Shown: positions 1-9,196, counted from the first letter of the stretch. The stretch: 64,000 bases of DNA from an uncultured Litoreibacter sp. (GCA_947504205.1 CANNGL010000002.1:558001-622000); one strand, 5' to 3'. Numbers and translations: made by a program. Notes: generated by a model from the letters alone, not told the origin.

Positions 1-918
1 ATAGCGCTCGAATGCGAGCATCAATTCGTTCTCAATGCGATCCGTATCTTCCTGTAAAAGCTCGATGCCATATTCCCAGGGTGCGCCATCCATCATCCAA
101 TGTTCATGATTGATCTCATAGATGCCCACCAAAATTCCTTTCTTATCCTGACGCATGTAGGTAAACCCCTCGAGGTCCACCGTCATCGGAACCTCGAAGT
201 CCAGCGCTTCAATTTCGGGGATGCTCTCGGTCAGAAAGTAGTGATGGCTAAGCGGTGAGACCGGCAAATCAAGACCAACCATCCGCCCACATTGTTTGGC
301 CCATAGACCACCTGCATTAACCACATGTTCTGCGGTGATCGTACCCTTCTCGGTGACGACCTCCCATTCGGACCCTTTTCGGTTCAGTTCCAAAACACGG
401 TTATGCTCAATAATGTCTGCACCACGGTTTTTGGCAGCGCGCGCGTACGCATGAACTGTCCCAGTTGTATCTACATAACCTTCCCGATCCGCCCAAAGCC
501 CGCCAATAACGCCTTCCGTACTCATGATCGGACAAGCCGCCTTTATCTCGTCAGGCGTCATCAAATGACAATCTTCAATGCCAATTGTCTGGAATGTACG
601 ATACGCGCCTTGCAACCACTCCCAACGCGCGTCCGCACAGGCAACAGTGACACCACCTGTCATATGCAGACCGATATCAATGCCACTTTCCTTCTCCACC
701 TCAGCTAGCAGATCAATCGTGTAGGCTTGTAACGCTGCCATGTTCGGATCTGCGTTCAGCGCGTGGATCCCACCCGCCGCATGCCAGGACGATCCAGCGG
801 TTAGGACATCACGCTCAACCAAGGCGACATCAGTCCAACCGAACTTGGCGAGGTGATATAAGACTGAGGCCCCGACGACGCCGCCGCCAATAACGACGAC
901 CCTGTAATTCGACTTCAT
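1..918 (-). CDS. FAD-dependent oxidoreductase, dimethylglycine/sarcosine dehydrogenase-like (3' end outside window)
   Basis: Only the first 306 codons are present; the gene runs off the left edge. The N-terminus has a Rossmann dinucleotide motif GGGVVG (about residues 11-16) followed by SSWHAAGG, where the WHAAG histidine is the usual covalent flavin site of the dimethylglycine/sarcosine dehydrogenase family. These enzymes oxidatively demethylate N-methyl amines and hand electrons to ETF, which fits the etfBA pair near 15 kb. The ATG at 918 is preceded by AGGAGG, a strong ribosome site. Full-length relatives are about 800 residues with C-terminal aminomethyltransferase domains, which cannot be checked here. 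Exact substrate is not decidable. Confidence 0.85.
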   Translation of the reverse strand, partial: MKSNYRVVVIGGGVVGASVLYHLAKFGWTDVALVERDVLTAGSSWHAAGGIHALNADPNMAALQAYTIDLLAEVEKESGIDIGLHMTGGVTVACADARWEWLQGAYRTFQTIGIEDCHLMTPDEIKAACPIMSTEGVIGGLWADREGYVDTTGTVHAYARAAKNRGADIIEHNRVLELNRKGSEWEVVTEKGTITAEHVVNAGGLWAKQCGRMVGLDLPVSPLSHHYFLTESIPEIEALDFEVPMTVDLEGFTYMRQDKKGILVGIYEINHEHWMMDGAPWEYGIELLQEDTDRIENELMLAFERY

Positions 919-1012
919 GGGAACCCTCCTGCGCTACTTAACGCAACGCTAGGAGAAAGAAATACAGACTGTCTATGCCTCAAGCGCGACAAATCCTGTC
1001 GCAAAAGGCCAA

Positions 1013-1363
1013 TCAAACTTTGTTATGATCAATCCACTTGGACATCAGGCCCTTGTCCTGAAAACACTCTTGAGGAATGTCACGCCGCTTCATACGCGCC
1101 AGACGCTCTGCGAAGGCGACTTGTTTTGATGTTGGATAGTTTGAGAATTTGCCGCCTGTTGCGGATCGCACGGGTACTTTCGCCTTATGTCGCTCAATCC
1201 AGGCCGACAGACCTCGCCGATCCATGCGCAATTCGTACGGCAGAATATCGCCAGTACGCTCCGCCAATGCGCGTGCAAAGCGCAACTGTTTCTCCGACGC
1301 AGGCAGCGTATGATAATCATTTGTCGGCTGATCGAAGAGATCAGACTGAGTTTGTGGCAACAT
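1013..1363 (-). CDS. Small conserved hypothetical protein with two tandem copies of a KQxxFAxxLA...WIxxxK motif
   Basis: A 116-residue soluble protein. It is built from two similar segments: about residues 23-60 (SEKQLRFARALA, then DRRGLSAWIERHK) and about 78-115 (TSKQVAFAERLA, then DKGLMSKWIDHNK). From memory, similar single motifs occur at the ends of plasmid topoisomerase and primase-like proteins, so a DNA-related role is possible but is inference. The ATG is preceded by GGAGGT at good spacing. A near-match to the alphaproteobacterial LexA operator lies about 30 bases upstream. The neighbours are unrelated in function. No signal peptide or membrane segment is visible. Confidence 0.75.
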   Translation of the reverse strand: MLPQTQSDLFDQPTNDYHTLPASEKQLRFARALAERTGDILPYELRMDRRGLSAWIERHKAKVPVRSATGGKFSNYPTSKQVAFAERLARMKRRDIPQECFQDKGLMSKWIDHNKV

Positions 1364-1392
1364 GAGAGACCTCCATTACACAAGTGAATATA

Positions 1393-1407
1393 GAACAAAA
1401 CATGAAT
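1393..1407 (-). promoter_or_regulatory. Possible LexA-like operator (GAAC-N7-GAAT)
   Basis: On the + strand this reads GAAC, seven bases, GAAT. The alphaproteobacterial SOS box is GTTC-N7-GTTC (GAAC-N7-GAAC on the other strand), so it matches 7 of 8 defined positions. It sits about 30 bases before the start of the small two-repeat protein, where a repressor would block transcription. One mismatch in a short motif can arise by chance, hence the low confidence. Confidence 0.3.
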
Positions 1408-1549
1408 ATCGTCAATATGTGGTGGCCCGAGGTTAGTTCAATACAATTTGTGCGATTAGACAACCGGCTTTATTCAATGCCCAGAACTAGGTTGAAACCC
1501 AGCGCATATTCCCGTCTGTTAGCGGAAACACTGGGGAGGTATTGCTGCC

Positions 1550-2962
1550 ATGAGCGCGTCTGAAATTGGTCTCGTTGGCCTCGGAGTGATGGGGGCCATG
1601 CTGTCACTGAATATCGCAGACAACGGCTTTGCGATTTCCGTCTATAATCGGACCACGTCAAAGACCCATGACTTCATGAGAGACGAAGCGGGCGATTTGG
1701 CATCGAAAATCACGCCCACCGAAACACTGGAAGAGCTTGTCGCTTCCATTGCCAAGCCCCGCGCTATCATTCTGATGGTCCCTGCAGGCGATGCTGTTGA
1801 CAGCCAAATTGAAGCTCTGCGCCCTCTGCTGGACGATGATGACCTGATCATCGACGCGGGCAACGCAAACTTTCACGACACAATCCGGCGCGCAAAGGCC
1901 GCGAAAAGTAAGGACGAGGCTTACCTTGGCATTGGGGTCTCAGGGGGGTCTGAAGGTGCGCGTTTCGGCCCGTCGATCATGGGCGGCGGCGAAAAGAAGT
2001 ACTGGGATCGAGTTTCCCACATTCTCGAAGCCATCTCGGCTAAGTATGAAGGTCAGGCCTGTGCCACTTGGATGGGCGAAAATGGCGCCGGGCACTTCGT
2101 GAAAACAGTACATAACGGAATTGAATATGCCGACATGCAGCTGATCGCCGAAACGTATGGCGTGATGCGAGATGGCATGGCGATGACATCTGAAGCCTGT
2201 GGCAGTGTTTTTGAGGCTTGGAATGAAGGTCCGTTGCAATCGTATTTGATCGAAATTTCTGGAAAAGTCGCGAAAGAGAACGATCCGGAAACTGGAAAGC
2301 CGATGCTCGACATCATTCTTGATCGTGCGGGCCAAAAGGGAACCGGCCGCTGGACGGTGATCGAAAGCCAGCAGGTCGGCGCACCAGTTCCTGTTATCGA
2401 AGCTGCGGTCGCCGCGCGAAATATGTCGGCTGATCTAGACACGCGTAAGGCCGGGGAAGACGTGTTTGGCAGCGCCCCATCTCCGCTGCCCGCTGATGCG
2501 TTGTCAATTGACGAGCTTGAAGCTGCAATGATGGCTGGCAAGATCATGTGCTACGCGCAGGGTTTTGCTCTGCTCAACAAGGCGGGTGAAATCTACGACT
2601 GGAAACTCCCCATGCCGCAAATTGCCGAGGTCTGGCGAGAGGGCTGCATCATACGCTCATCGATGCTGAACGACATGGCCTCAGCCCTAAGCGAGCACCC
2701 AGAACGCAACCTGATGTTTGAGGGCTACTTCGCCGACAAGATGCGTCAGAGCCATGATGCCTTACGCAAGACAGTGGCTGTCGCTGTGACTCATGGCCTT
2801 CCGGTTCCGGCGATGTCGGCGGCATTGAGCTACTTCGATACCATGCGCACGGCGCGTTCTACGGCCAACATGATACAAGGACAGCGCGACTTCTTTGGAG
2901 AGCACGGATTTGAGCGCATCGACAAGGACGGCGGCGGCTTTCATGGACCGTGGGTGAGTTAA
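1550..2962 (+). CDS. gnd: 6-phosphogluconate dehydrogenase, decarboxylating
   Basis: Converts 6-phosphogluconate plus NADP to ribulose 5-phosphate and CO2 in the cytosolic pentose phosphate pathway. The 470 residues match the long (E. coli/eukaryote type) family. Visible are the cofactor motif GLGVMG at 10-15, the substrate-binding GGSEGARFGPS segment near 130-142, the catalytic lysine region FVKTVHNGIEY near 183-193, LDIILDRAGQKGTGRWT near 250-266, and the C-terminal GQRDFFGEHGFER. GGGGAGG lies just upstream of the ATG. It appears to be a single-gene unit between the small repeat protein (divergent) and the molybdenum hydroxylase operon (convergent). Confidence 0.97.
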   Translation: MSASEIGLVGLGVMGAMLSLNIADNGFAISVYNRTTSKTHDFMRDEAGDLASKITPTETLEELVASIAKPRAIILMVPAGDAVDSQIEALRPLLDDDDLIIDAGNANFHDTIRRAKAAKSKDEAYLGIGVSGGSEGARFGPSIMGGGEKKYWDRVSHILEAISAKYEGQACATWMGENGAGHFVKTVHNGIEYADMQLIAETYGVMRDGMAMTSEACGSVFEAWNEGPLQSYLIEISGKVAKENDPETGKPMLDIILDRAGQKGTGRWTVIESQQVGAPVPVIEAAVAARNMSADLDTRKAGEDVFGSAPSPLPADALSIDELEAAMMAGKIMCYAQGFALLNKAGEIYDWKLPMPQIAEVWREGCIIRSSMLNDMASALSEHPERNLMFEGYFADKMRQSHDALRKTVAVAVTHGLPVPAMSAALSYFDTMRTARSTANMIQGQRDFFGEHGFERIDKDGGGFHGPWVS

Positions 2963-2965
2963 GGA

Positions 2966-3580
2966 TCAGTCGCTTTCACACGGCATCCCCGCGACACCCC
3001 AAGCCAAGACGTCATTCACATGCTCCTGCAGTGAATACGGAGCGGGTTCGCGCCCGCCGCCTGGCTCCCACGCCCAATGCAGGATGACATCGTGATCAAG
3101 GTGGCTTGCTATATCCAGATACGTCCGATCACCATTCCGCTCGGGATCACGCATCTGGTTGCACACTTCCACTGAAGTCTTACCAAACCACTCAAACTCC
3201 ACTGGTGGCAATTGCCAGTCTGCTGCGACCCGTGGTGCAGCGTGCGGCACGTTGTTACCGCGCTCCGTTGCCTCGACATTCACGTGACATGTCGAGCACA
3301 AGATATGCTCCGCGCCGATCCGGCTTTCACCCGCATTCACCAGCATTCCATGAGGACGGGTTTTGCCATAGCTGGGACCGGACCACATGGGCCTGTTAGA
3401 TGCGCCGACATGGCAGTTTGAACAGCGTGGATGCGACGCTACTTCGTAAATGCGATCAAAGGCTTGCAAGCCCTCTGCCCGGGTCACCGACCCTTGAGCC
3501 GGAGGATTGATCTCGATCTTTCCCACTTCGGCAAATGCCGGTGCAGCAAACAATATCGCGAGGACTGTTAAAACTCTCAT
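2966..3580 (-). CDS. Periplasmic diheme c-type cytochrome subunit of a molybdenum hydroxylase
   Basis: A 204-residue protein with a clear signal peptide (MRVLTVLAILFAAPAFA) and two heme-binding motifs, CSNCH and CSTCH. The open frame extends further upstream, but the ATG at 3580 starts the signal peptide and lies 10 bases after the stop of the molybdopterin subunit, so it is the likely start. It would accept electrons from the 2Fe-2S/molybdopterin pair encoded upstream in the same operon and pass them to the periplasmic or membrane chain. Roseobacter relatives are often named isoquinoline 1-oxidoreductase subunit, but that substrate is not established here. Confidence 0.82.
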   Translation of the reverse strand: MRVLTVLAILFAAPAFAEVGKIEINPPAQGSVTRAEGLQAFDRIYEVASHPRCSNCHVGASNRPMWSGPSYGKTRPHGMLVNAGESRIGAEHILCSTCHVNVEATERGNNVPHAAPRVAADWQLPPVEFEWFGKTSVEVCNQMRDPERNGDRTYLDIASHLDHDVILHWAWEPGGGREPAPYSLQEHVNDVLAWGVAGMPCESD

Positions 3581-3590
3581 CAAGAACCCC

Positions 3591-5840
3591 TCAAACAAAA
3601 TCGATGTGCTTGTTGAACGGCATTTCGCGAATACGTTGGCCGGTTGCAGCATAGATCGCGTTTGCCAAAGCAGCGGCAGCTGGTGGAACCGGTGGCTCAC
3701 CGATGCCGCGTATCTTATCGCTGTTTTCGAGGCCGCGCACCTCGATCTCTGGGCATTGATAGAGGCGCATCGCCTCGAAAGCATGGTAGTTTGTCTGGTC
3801 TGCGACCCCGTCGGTATACGTGATTTCGCAGTTCATCGCATGACCCAATCCCCAGACCACCCCGCCTTTGACGAGATTGTCGAAGTTGAGCGGATCAATG
3901 ACCCGTCCTACCTCTGCCGCCACGTAGACTTTGTCGATTTTGATTCCATCGGGCGTGTTCGTTACTTCGACTACTTCGGCAGTTGGAACACCAAAAGACA
4001 TCACAAAAGCCACACCCCGCCCCCTGTTCGCGCCAAGATCAGAGCCCCAGTTTGACATCTCCGCCACAGCTTCCAGCGTCTTGCGAGATGCATCGTGCCA
4101 CATCAGGCGCAGTCTTTCTTCCATCGGATCGGCACCCGCCGCGTGGATCAGCTCGTCCAATGCGCAATCATGGAAAAATCCATTGGACGAGGCGCCGACC
4201 GAGCGCCATGAACTAATTGGCGCAAGCTGAGGGGCGCGATATCCGGTCACGCGATAGTTGGGAATGCGGTATGGCTGTTCCCAAGCACCGGCAACAATCT
4301 GCAGGTCTGGCCCGGGAACAGGAAAGCCCTGCCGACCCATCTGGCTAACCACAACCGAAGGCATCGCAATGCCCAGATCAAGTGTCTCGACCTTACCGTC
4401 CTTGACCGTTCCTTTCATGCGCGCCATGGCAATTTGGCGCGTGAAGTCATGCATCATGTCCTCTTCGCGACTGTAGGTCAATTTGACGGGTTTACCCTTC
4501 ACCGCCATCGCAAGCTGGGTGGCCTGCTTCACAACCTCATCTTCAAGGCGATGGCCGAAGCTGCCACCCATCATGAAAACATGAACATGCACTTTCTCGA
4601 TATCCATGCCGGTCAGGTCAGCCACATTGCTCTGAACAAAACGAGGGATCTGCGTTCCGGTCCAAACATCAACGCGATCATCCTGGACCTGAACAATTGC
4701 GCTGACTGGCTCAAGTGGCGCATGCGCCAGATATGGCGCGCGATACTCGGCTTCGAAAACCTCCGCCCCTTCAAGTCTTGCTGCCGTATCGCCTTCGTCC
4801 CGCTGCCGGGAGTCCACAGCATCCTCAACAAAGGACGCTTCAAGCGCGGACCAATGATCATCCATTGATGCGGGGAACGGAGATGGGCCAGTTTCAAACT
4901 TTACCGCCTCGGCGGCTTGCATGGCCCGCCAGGTATTGTCGGCAATGACACCCACCCCACCCTTGACGGGTACAACCTTTACAACCCCGCGCATTTTCTC
5001 AGCCTCGGAGCCGTCTATGGCTGACATCTCGCCGCCTTGTGCCGGGTTCAGCTTGACCGCTGCGTGCAGCATGCCTTCGACCTTATGGTCGATCCCGTAG
5101 ACCAGACGGCCCGTGGATTTGTCCACGATATCAACACGCTGCATTGGTTGGCCAATCAAGCGCCATGTAGACGGATCGCGCAGGCTTACCTCAGTTACGG
5201 GTTCGATCTGTGCCGCCATCGGCGCGAGGTCGATATAGCTGAGCGAAGTGCCATCCGGCAGAAGCACAGCTCCACCCTCGGTTGTGAGATCCGCCACAGC
5301 GACGCCAGTCTTTTGCGAAGCGGCTTTCTTCAAAGTTTCCCGCGCAACAGCACCTGCGATGCGGAGCTTCTGGTACCCATCGGGGGCCGAGGTTGAACCA
5401 CCGGTAATCTGCATGCCCAGAAATTTCATCAGCACATCCATGACACTCCGAACACTTTCGGCCGCAAAGCCGTCATCCGTGGACCGGAAAGGCGCTGCTT
5501 CCTCTGACAGGGCCGTGTTGTAATATGCGGGGCTTGGTGGGCCGGGATCGACGGTGACCTGCTCCAGTTCGACATCCAATTCTTCCGCAATCAAGGCGGC
5601 CTGCATGGAGTAAACCCCCTGTCCCTTGTCGGCGCGGGGCGTGATCAAAGTGATGCCATCGGATGAGATGCGAACATATTCTGTAAGCGCCGTCTCGCCT
5701 TCTCCAAGCTCTTCCAGCAAAGGGTTCGCGGCTGGGCGCTTGTACATGTAATACCCAAACGCAACGCCACCTGCGACGGCAACGGATCCGATCAGGAAGG
5801 TGCGGCGTGCGATTGTTCCAAGTTTTCCCATCTCATGCAC
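3591..5840 (-). CDS. Molybdopterin-binding large subunit, isoquinoline 1-oxidoreductase (IorB)/aldehyde oxidase family
   Basis: A 749-residue xanthine-oxidase-family large subunit of the compact IorB type. The N-terminus carries a twin-arginine-like signal ([14 protein letters not shown] near residues 13-26), so the enzyme is probably exported folded with its partner. Conserved cofactor-region stretches such as [14 protein letters not shown] and the C-terminal [18 protein letters not shown] are visible. It hydroxylates an N-heterocycle or oxidises an aldehyde; the substrate cannot be told from sequence. Its start overlaps the end of the 2Fe-2S subunit by 8 bases, indicating translational coupling; the diheme cytochrome follows. 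A second ATG lies three codons in. Confidence 0.9.
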   Translation of the reverse strand: MHEMGKLGTIARRTFLIGSVAVAGGVAFGYYMYKRPAANPLLEELGEGETALTEYVRISSDGITLITPRADKGQGVYSMQAALIAEELDVELEQVTVDPGPPSPAYYNTALSEEAAPFRSTDDGFAAESVRSVMDVLMKFLGMQITGGSTSAPDGYQKLRIAGAVARETLKKAASQKTGVAVADLTTEGGAVLLPDGTSLSYIDLAPMAAQIEPVTEVSLRDPSTWRLIGQPMQRVDIVDKSTGRLVYGIDHKVEGMLHAAVKLNPAQGGEMSAIDGSEAEKMRGVVKVVPVKGGVGVIADNTWRAMQAAEAVKFETGPSPFPASMDDHWSALEASFVEDAVDSRQRDEGDTAARLEGAEVFEAEYRAPYLAHAPLEPVSAIVQVQDDRVDVWTGTQIPRFVQSNVADLTGMDIEKVHVHVFMMGGSFGHRLEDEVVKQATQLAMAVKGKPVKLTYSREEDMMHDFTRQIAMARMKGTVKDGKVETLDLGIAMPSVVVSQMGRQGFPVPGPDLQIVAGAWEQPYRIPNYRVTGYRAPQLAPISSWRSVGASSNGFFHDCALDELIHAAGADPMEERLRLMWHDASRKTLEAVAEMSNWGSDLGANRGRGVAFVMSFGVPTAEVVEVTNTPDGIKIDKVYVAAEVGRVIDPLNFDNLVKGGVVWGLGHAMNCEITYTDGVADQTNYHAFEAMRLYQCPEIEVRGLENSDKIRGIGEPPVPPAAAALANAIYAATGQRIREMPFNKHIDFV

Positions 5841-6294
5841 CCCGCAATGTTTTGGCGGCTGTCTTCACAGCTTCTCTGATCCGGGGGTACGTCCCGCAAC
5901 GACAGAGATTAGCGCTCATCGCGAAGTCGATATCCTCATCTGTGGGCTCATCGTTGAGTTGCAGAAACGATGCCGCCTGCATGATCTGGCCGGATTGGCA
6001 GTAGCCGCATTGGGCCACCTGATGTTCGATCCATGCCGACTGAACGGCGTGCAATGCTTCGGGCTGACCCAAGCCTTCGATCGTGGTGATCTCTGCGTCC
6101 TCGACCTCACCTGCCGCAATCTGACAGGATCGCACAGCCTGACCGTCGATATGGACGGTGCAGGCCCCACATTGCGCGATACCGCAGCCATACTTTACAC
6201 CGGTGATGCCAAGCTCATCGCGCAGCACCCACAGCAGTGGCATGTCGTTTTCCACATCCACATCATGTGATTTCCCGTTTACAGATAGCTTCAT
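5833..6294 (-). CDS. 2Fe-2S small subunit of the molybdenum hydroxylase (IorA/CoxS-like)
   Basis: A 153-residue protein with both expected iron-sulfur sites: a plant-type ferredoxin cluster ([15 protein letters not shown] near residues 37-51) and the C-terminal helical cluster domain ([10 protein letters not shown] near 98-107, NLCRCGTY near 130-137). It relays electrons from the molybdopterin subunit, here presumably to the diheme cytochrome. First gene of a three-gene operon that is divergent from a TetR-type regulator; the shared gap holds an inverted repeat, so the operon is likely controlled by that regulator. Length is usual for the family. Confidence 0.93.
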   Translation of the reverse strand: MKLSVNGKSHDVDVENDMPLLWVLRDELGITGVKYGCGIAQCGACTVHIDGQAVRSCQIAAGEVEDAEITTIEGLGQPEALHAVQSAWIEHQVAQCGYCQSGQIMQAASFLQLNDEPTDEDIDFAMSANLCRCGTYPRIREAVKTAAKTLRGA

Positions 6295-6326
6295 CGGCTG
6301 GCTCCTCTGTCGGCTAAAATTGACAT

Positions 6327-6353
6327 TTGGACAATTTTGTTCTTTATGTCCAA
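6327..6353. promoter_or_regulatory. Inverted repeat TTGGACA-N13-TGTCCAA, probable TetR operator
   Basis: Two perfect 7-base arms, TTGGACA at 6327-6333 and TGTCCAA at 6347-6353, separated by 13 bases, lie in the gap between the divergent hydroxylase operon and the tetR gene. The arms extend imperfectly to ATTTGGACA and AATTGGACA. A TTGACA hexamer at 6320-6325 could be the -35 of the regulator's promoter, which would place the repeat over it. The position and symmetry suit a dimeric regulator controlling both directions; binding itself is inferred. Confidence 0.6.
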
Positions 6354-6389
6354 TTCTTGAGTGATGGGCAACTGGTTTGTGAAACGGCC

Positions 6390-6965
6390 ATGAATGAACG
6401 CGAAATCATGATGCTGGATGCCGCGGTTTCGGTCTTTGCCCGTTACGGCGTTAAGAAAACGACAATGGGCGATATTGCCGAGGCGGCGGGGGTCGCGCGG
6501 CAGACGCTTTATAATGCTTATCCCGGGAAAGGGGAGGTCATTCGCGCGGCCGTCAGGCATGTCGGTGCGACGACCTATGACGCAGTTTGTGCCGCGTGGA
6601 AAAAGGCGGATACGCTTGAGGATAAGCTTGAGGCCTTTCTCGTGATTGGGCCGCTTGCCTGGTATGATCGTGTACAGGAAAGCCCTGATACGGCTGAGCT
6701 GATCGAGGGGATACACGCGGCGGCGCAGGAAGAAATGGAGGCGCTGAATTCTCGCTTCACCACGCTTCTGGAAGAGATGTTTCGCCCCCACGCTGAACCG
6801 ATCGAGGCGGCTGGCATGACGATTGAGACCTTTGCCGACTTCGTCTTTACCTCGGCTCATGGGGCCAAGCACACCGCACCCTCACGCGCGGTCGTGGAAG
6901 CTCGATTGAACGCTTTGAAGCAGACTGTTTTGACGCTCATTGGCAAGGTGGGATCAAGCGACTAA
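6390..6965 (+). CDS. TetR/AcrR-family transcriptional regulator
   Basis: From ATG 6390 the protein is 191 residues. The N-terminus is a standard TetR helix-turn-helix domain: [35 protein letters not shown], in two halves near residues 14-48. The C-terminal ligand domain is not diagnostic. An upstream TTG at 6327 would add 21 residues but would put the start inside the inverted repeat, so the ATG is preferred. Divergent to the molybdenum hydroxylase operon, with a candidate operator between them; it likely represses that operon and itself until an aromatic or aldehyde effector binds. The M20 hydrolase follows 32 bases downstream. Confidence 0.88.
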   Translation: MNEREIMMLDAAVSVFARYGVKKTTMGDIAEAAGVARQTLYNAYPGKGEVIRAAVRHVGATTYDAVCAAWKKADTLEDKLEAFLVIGPLAWYDRVQESPDTAELIEGIHAAAQEEMEALNSRFTTLLEEMFRPHAEPIEAAGMTIETFADFVFTSAHGAKHTAPSRAVVEARLNALKQTVLTLIGKVGSSD

Positions 6966-6997
6966 GCTTTCAGGAAATCCCATCTGAGGCCTTCAAA

Positions 6998-8278
6998 TTG
7001 TCTGATCCAAACACCCGTCTGATGTCTCGTATCGAGGACAAGCGCGACGATCTGATCGCGCTGACGCAGGACCTTGTGCGCATTCCTACGCTCAATCCTC
7101 CGGGTGAGAATTACCGGGAAATTTGCGGCTATCTGGCGGAGCGCCTTGGCGAAAAAGGCTTTGAAATTCAGATGGTTCGCGCCGAGAGCACGCCCGGAGA
7201 CAGCAAGAGGTATCCCCGCTGGAATGTCATCGCGCGGCGCGAAGGCTCTGGGGTGGGGGATTGCGTGCATTTCAATTCGCATATTGACGTCGTGGAGGTT
7301 GGACAGGGCTGGACGGTAGATCCGTTCGGAGCTGACCTTATTGATGGCAAGATATATGGGCGCGGCACGTGTGACATGAAGGGGGGGCTCGCAGCGTCGA
7401 TCATTGCGGCGGAGGCCTTTCTGGAAGAGTTCCCCAGCTTTCAGGGCTCGATCGAAATCTCTGGGACGGCGGACGAGGAAACCGGAGGATATGGCGGTGT
7501 CGCTTATCTGGCGGAGCAAGGTCATTACGCGCATGTCCAGCATGTGATCATTCCAGAACCATTACAGAAAGATCGCATCTGTCTGGGTCATCGGGGTGTC
7601 TGGTGGGCCGAGATCGAGACCCATGGGGAGATCGCGCATGGCTCCATGCCGTTTCTGGGTGATTGCGCTGTGCGGCATATGGGGGCGGTCGTCCGGGAAA
7701 TGGAGGATAGCCTATTTCCTGCCCTTGCTCAAAAGCACACAGCAATGCCTGTTGTGCCGGAAGGTGCACGGCAATCTACCATGAATATCAATAGCTTCCA
7801 CGGCGGTCAGGCTGAGCCTGACCCGGATTTCACGGGGCTTCCATCGGCCTGCGTCCCGGATCGCGCGCGGATGATTATTGACCGGCGCTACCTGATTGAG
7901 GAAAGCGAGGATGAGGTGCGCGGGGAGATCACTGACCTGTTGGAAAAGGTCAAATCGGAGCGTGAGAACTTCAGTTATGACTTGCGCGAGATGTGGTCGG
8001 TTTCACCCACGATGACCGAAAAGGACGCGCCTGTGGTGACGTCCGTGCAGTCGGCAATTCAGGATGTTCTGGGCAAGACTGCGGAATATGTCGTGTCGCC
8101 AGGGACTTACGACCAAAAACATATCGACCGGATTGGACGGCTGAAGAATTGCATCGCTTATGGTCCGGGCCTTTTGGAGCTGGCCCATAAGCCTGATGAG
8201 TATATCAGTGTGGACGATATGGTGGATTCCGCGAAGGTTATGGGTCTGTCCCTCATTGACCTGCTGAAGCCGAGTTAG
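6998..8278 (+). CDS. M20-family deacylase (ArgE/DapE-type metallohydrolase)
   Basis: A 426-residue zinc amidohydrolase. Metal ligands and catalytic residues are in recognisable contexts: HFNSHIDVV (His ligand and catalytic Asp), GRGTCDMKGG (bridging Asp), GTADEETGGYGG (catalytic Glu/ligand Glu), and a late His in ELAHKPDEY. The family removes acyl groups from N-acyl amino acids or related amides. The start chosen is a TTG with GAGG eight to twelve bases upstream; an in-frame ATG eight codons later is possible. It follows the tetR gene closely and may share its transcript, so its substrate could be linked to the molybdenum hydroxylase product, but this is inference. Confidence 0.87.
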   Translation: MSDPNTRLMSRIEDKRDDLIALTQDLVRIPTLNPPGENYREICGYLAERLGEKGFEIQMVRAESTPGDSKRYPRWNVIARREGSGVGDCVHFNSHIDVVEVGQGWTVDPFGADLIDGKIYGRGTCDMKGGLAASIIAAEAFLEEFPSFQGSIEISGTADEETGGYGGVAYLAEQGHYAHVQHVIIPEPLQKDRICLGHRGVWWAEIETHGEIAHGSMPFLGDCAVRHMGAVVREMEDSLFPALAQKHTAMPVVPEGARQSTMNINSFHGGQAEPDPDFTGLPSACVPDRARMIIDRRYLIEESEDEVRGEITDLLEKVKSERENFSYDLREMWSVSPTMTEKDAPVVTSVQSAIQDVLGKTAEYVVSPGTYDQKHIDRIGRLKNCIAYGPGLLELAHKPDEYISVDDMVDSAKVMGLSLIDLLKPS

Positions 8279-8565
8279 CCTGTTGTTCAGGACGAAGGGT
8301 TAACGCGCCGTTCGCTGACGTTTCCATTTTCGCACATCTTCGAGGAACGCCCCTTATTTCTATGAAAAACCGCTGTAGTTTTCCCGTAGGGTTTCCGTAG
8401 TTTTTCCGTAGCTACACGGTGTCGGGGAGGCGGTATTATGATCCGACTTCGTGGTGAAAGCATCTGGCGCGTTAACCATTGTGTCGTTTTACATGAGAGC
8501 CATTCGGCTGTGGGATGCCCTATATCTTCGTTCCGATCTGCCGGGCGTTTGGGTAGGAGTGAGAT
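8279..8565. other. 287-base gap with a cluster of TTTCCGTAG repeats
   Basis: No convincing gene. Near its middle, 8378-8411 holds three head-to-tail copies of a TTTCCGTAG core (about 11 bases apart), ending in a GTAGCTAC palindrome. An open frame from ATG 8438 has a good GGGGAGG site before it, but its product resembles nothing I know and it runs into the methyltransferase gene in another frame. I treat the region as regulatory or leader DNA of unknown role. Confidence 0.4.
8378..8411 (+). repeat. Three tandem degenerate TTTCCGTAG repeats
   Basis: Three units end in TTTCCCGTAG, TTTCCGTAG and TTTCCGTAG, spaced about 11 bases (one helical turn). They lie about 155 bases ahead of the methyltransferase. 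Helical phasing suggests a protein-binding array rather than chance, but no regulator is known to me for this motif. Confidence 0.45.
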
Positions 8566-9177
8566 ATGGTTGAAGACGCACATCGGATCATCGGGCTTTA
8601 TCGCCGCCATGCATCGGCTTGGGACGAGCGCCGCCGCGGGCGCTTCCCCGAGCGGTCGTGGTTCGAAAAGTTTCTGAGTCTGTTGCCCGACACGCCTTCC
8701 ATTCTCGACCTCGGTTGCGGGTCGGGAGAGCCGATTGGTCGTTTCTTGATGAAGCATGGCTGCGAGCTTACCGGGATTGACGCTTCGCCGGAGCTTATCG
8801 GTTTCGCACAAGATCGCTTACCCGCTGCGGAATGGATCGTGTCAGACATGCGCGCGCTGGACCTGGATCGGACGTTTCAGGGAATTGTTGCATGGAACAG
8901 TTTCTTTCACCTCACGCCGGATGATCAGCGCAAGATGTTTTCGGTCTTTCAGCGGCATGCCGCGGCCAATGCGGCGCTTATCTTTACGAGCGGTCCAAGT
9001 CATGGCGAAGCCATCGGAGAGTTTGAGGGGGAGCCGCTTTATCACTCCAGCCTCGACGCCGATGAATATCGAGAGCTGTTGGACCGGCATGGTTTCGAGT
9101 TTGTCGACCACGTTGTGGAAGATCCGAACTGCAGACAACAGACGATCTGGCTCACCCGTTTTCTGGACAATGGCTGA
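8566..9177 (+). CDS. Class I SAM-dependent methyltransferase
   Basis: A 203-residue protein with the Rossmann methyltransferase core: motif I ILDLGCGSGEPIG near residues 46-58, an acidic end of strand 2 (GIDASPELI), and VSDMRALDL near the motif II position, followed by AWNSFFHL. The target is not evident; the ubiquinone/small-molecule type is most similar in layout. TAGGAGTGAG lies just before the ATG. Convergent to parC, with a 19-base gap. No neighbouring enzyme indicates the substrate. Confidence 0.85.
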   Translation: MVEDAHRIIGLYRRHASAWDERRRGRFPERSWFEKFLSLLPDTPSILDLGCGSGEPIGRFLMKHGCELTGIDASPELIGFAQDRLPAAEWIVSDMRALDLDRTFQGIVAWNSFFHLTPDDQRKMFSVFQRHAAANAALIFTSGPSHGEAIGEFEGEPLYHSSLDADEYRELLDRHGFEFVDHVVEDPNCRQQTIWLTRFLDNG

Positions 9178-9196
9178 AGCTGCGCGCTGAGCCGCT

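Noticed and set aside
8438-8677. 79-codon open frame with a good ribosome site (GGGGAGG) before ATG 8438
   Set aside because: Product resembles no family, has poor composition for a soluble or membrane protein, and its second half runs through the methyltransferase gene in another frame. Left as non-coding, though a short leader peptide is not excluded.
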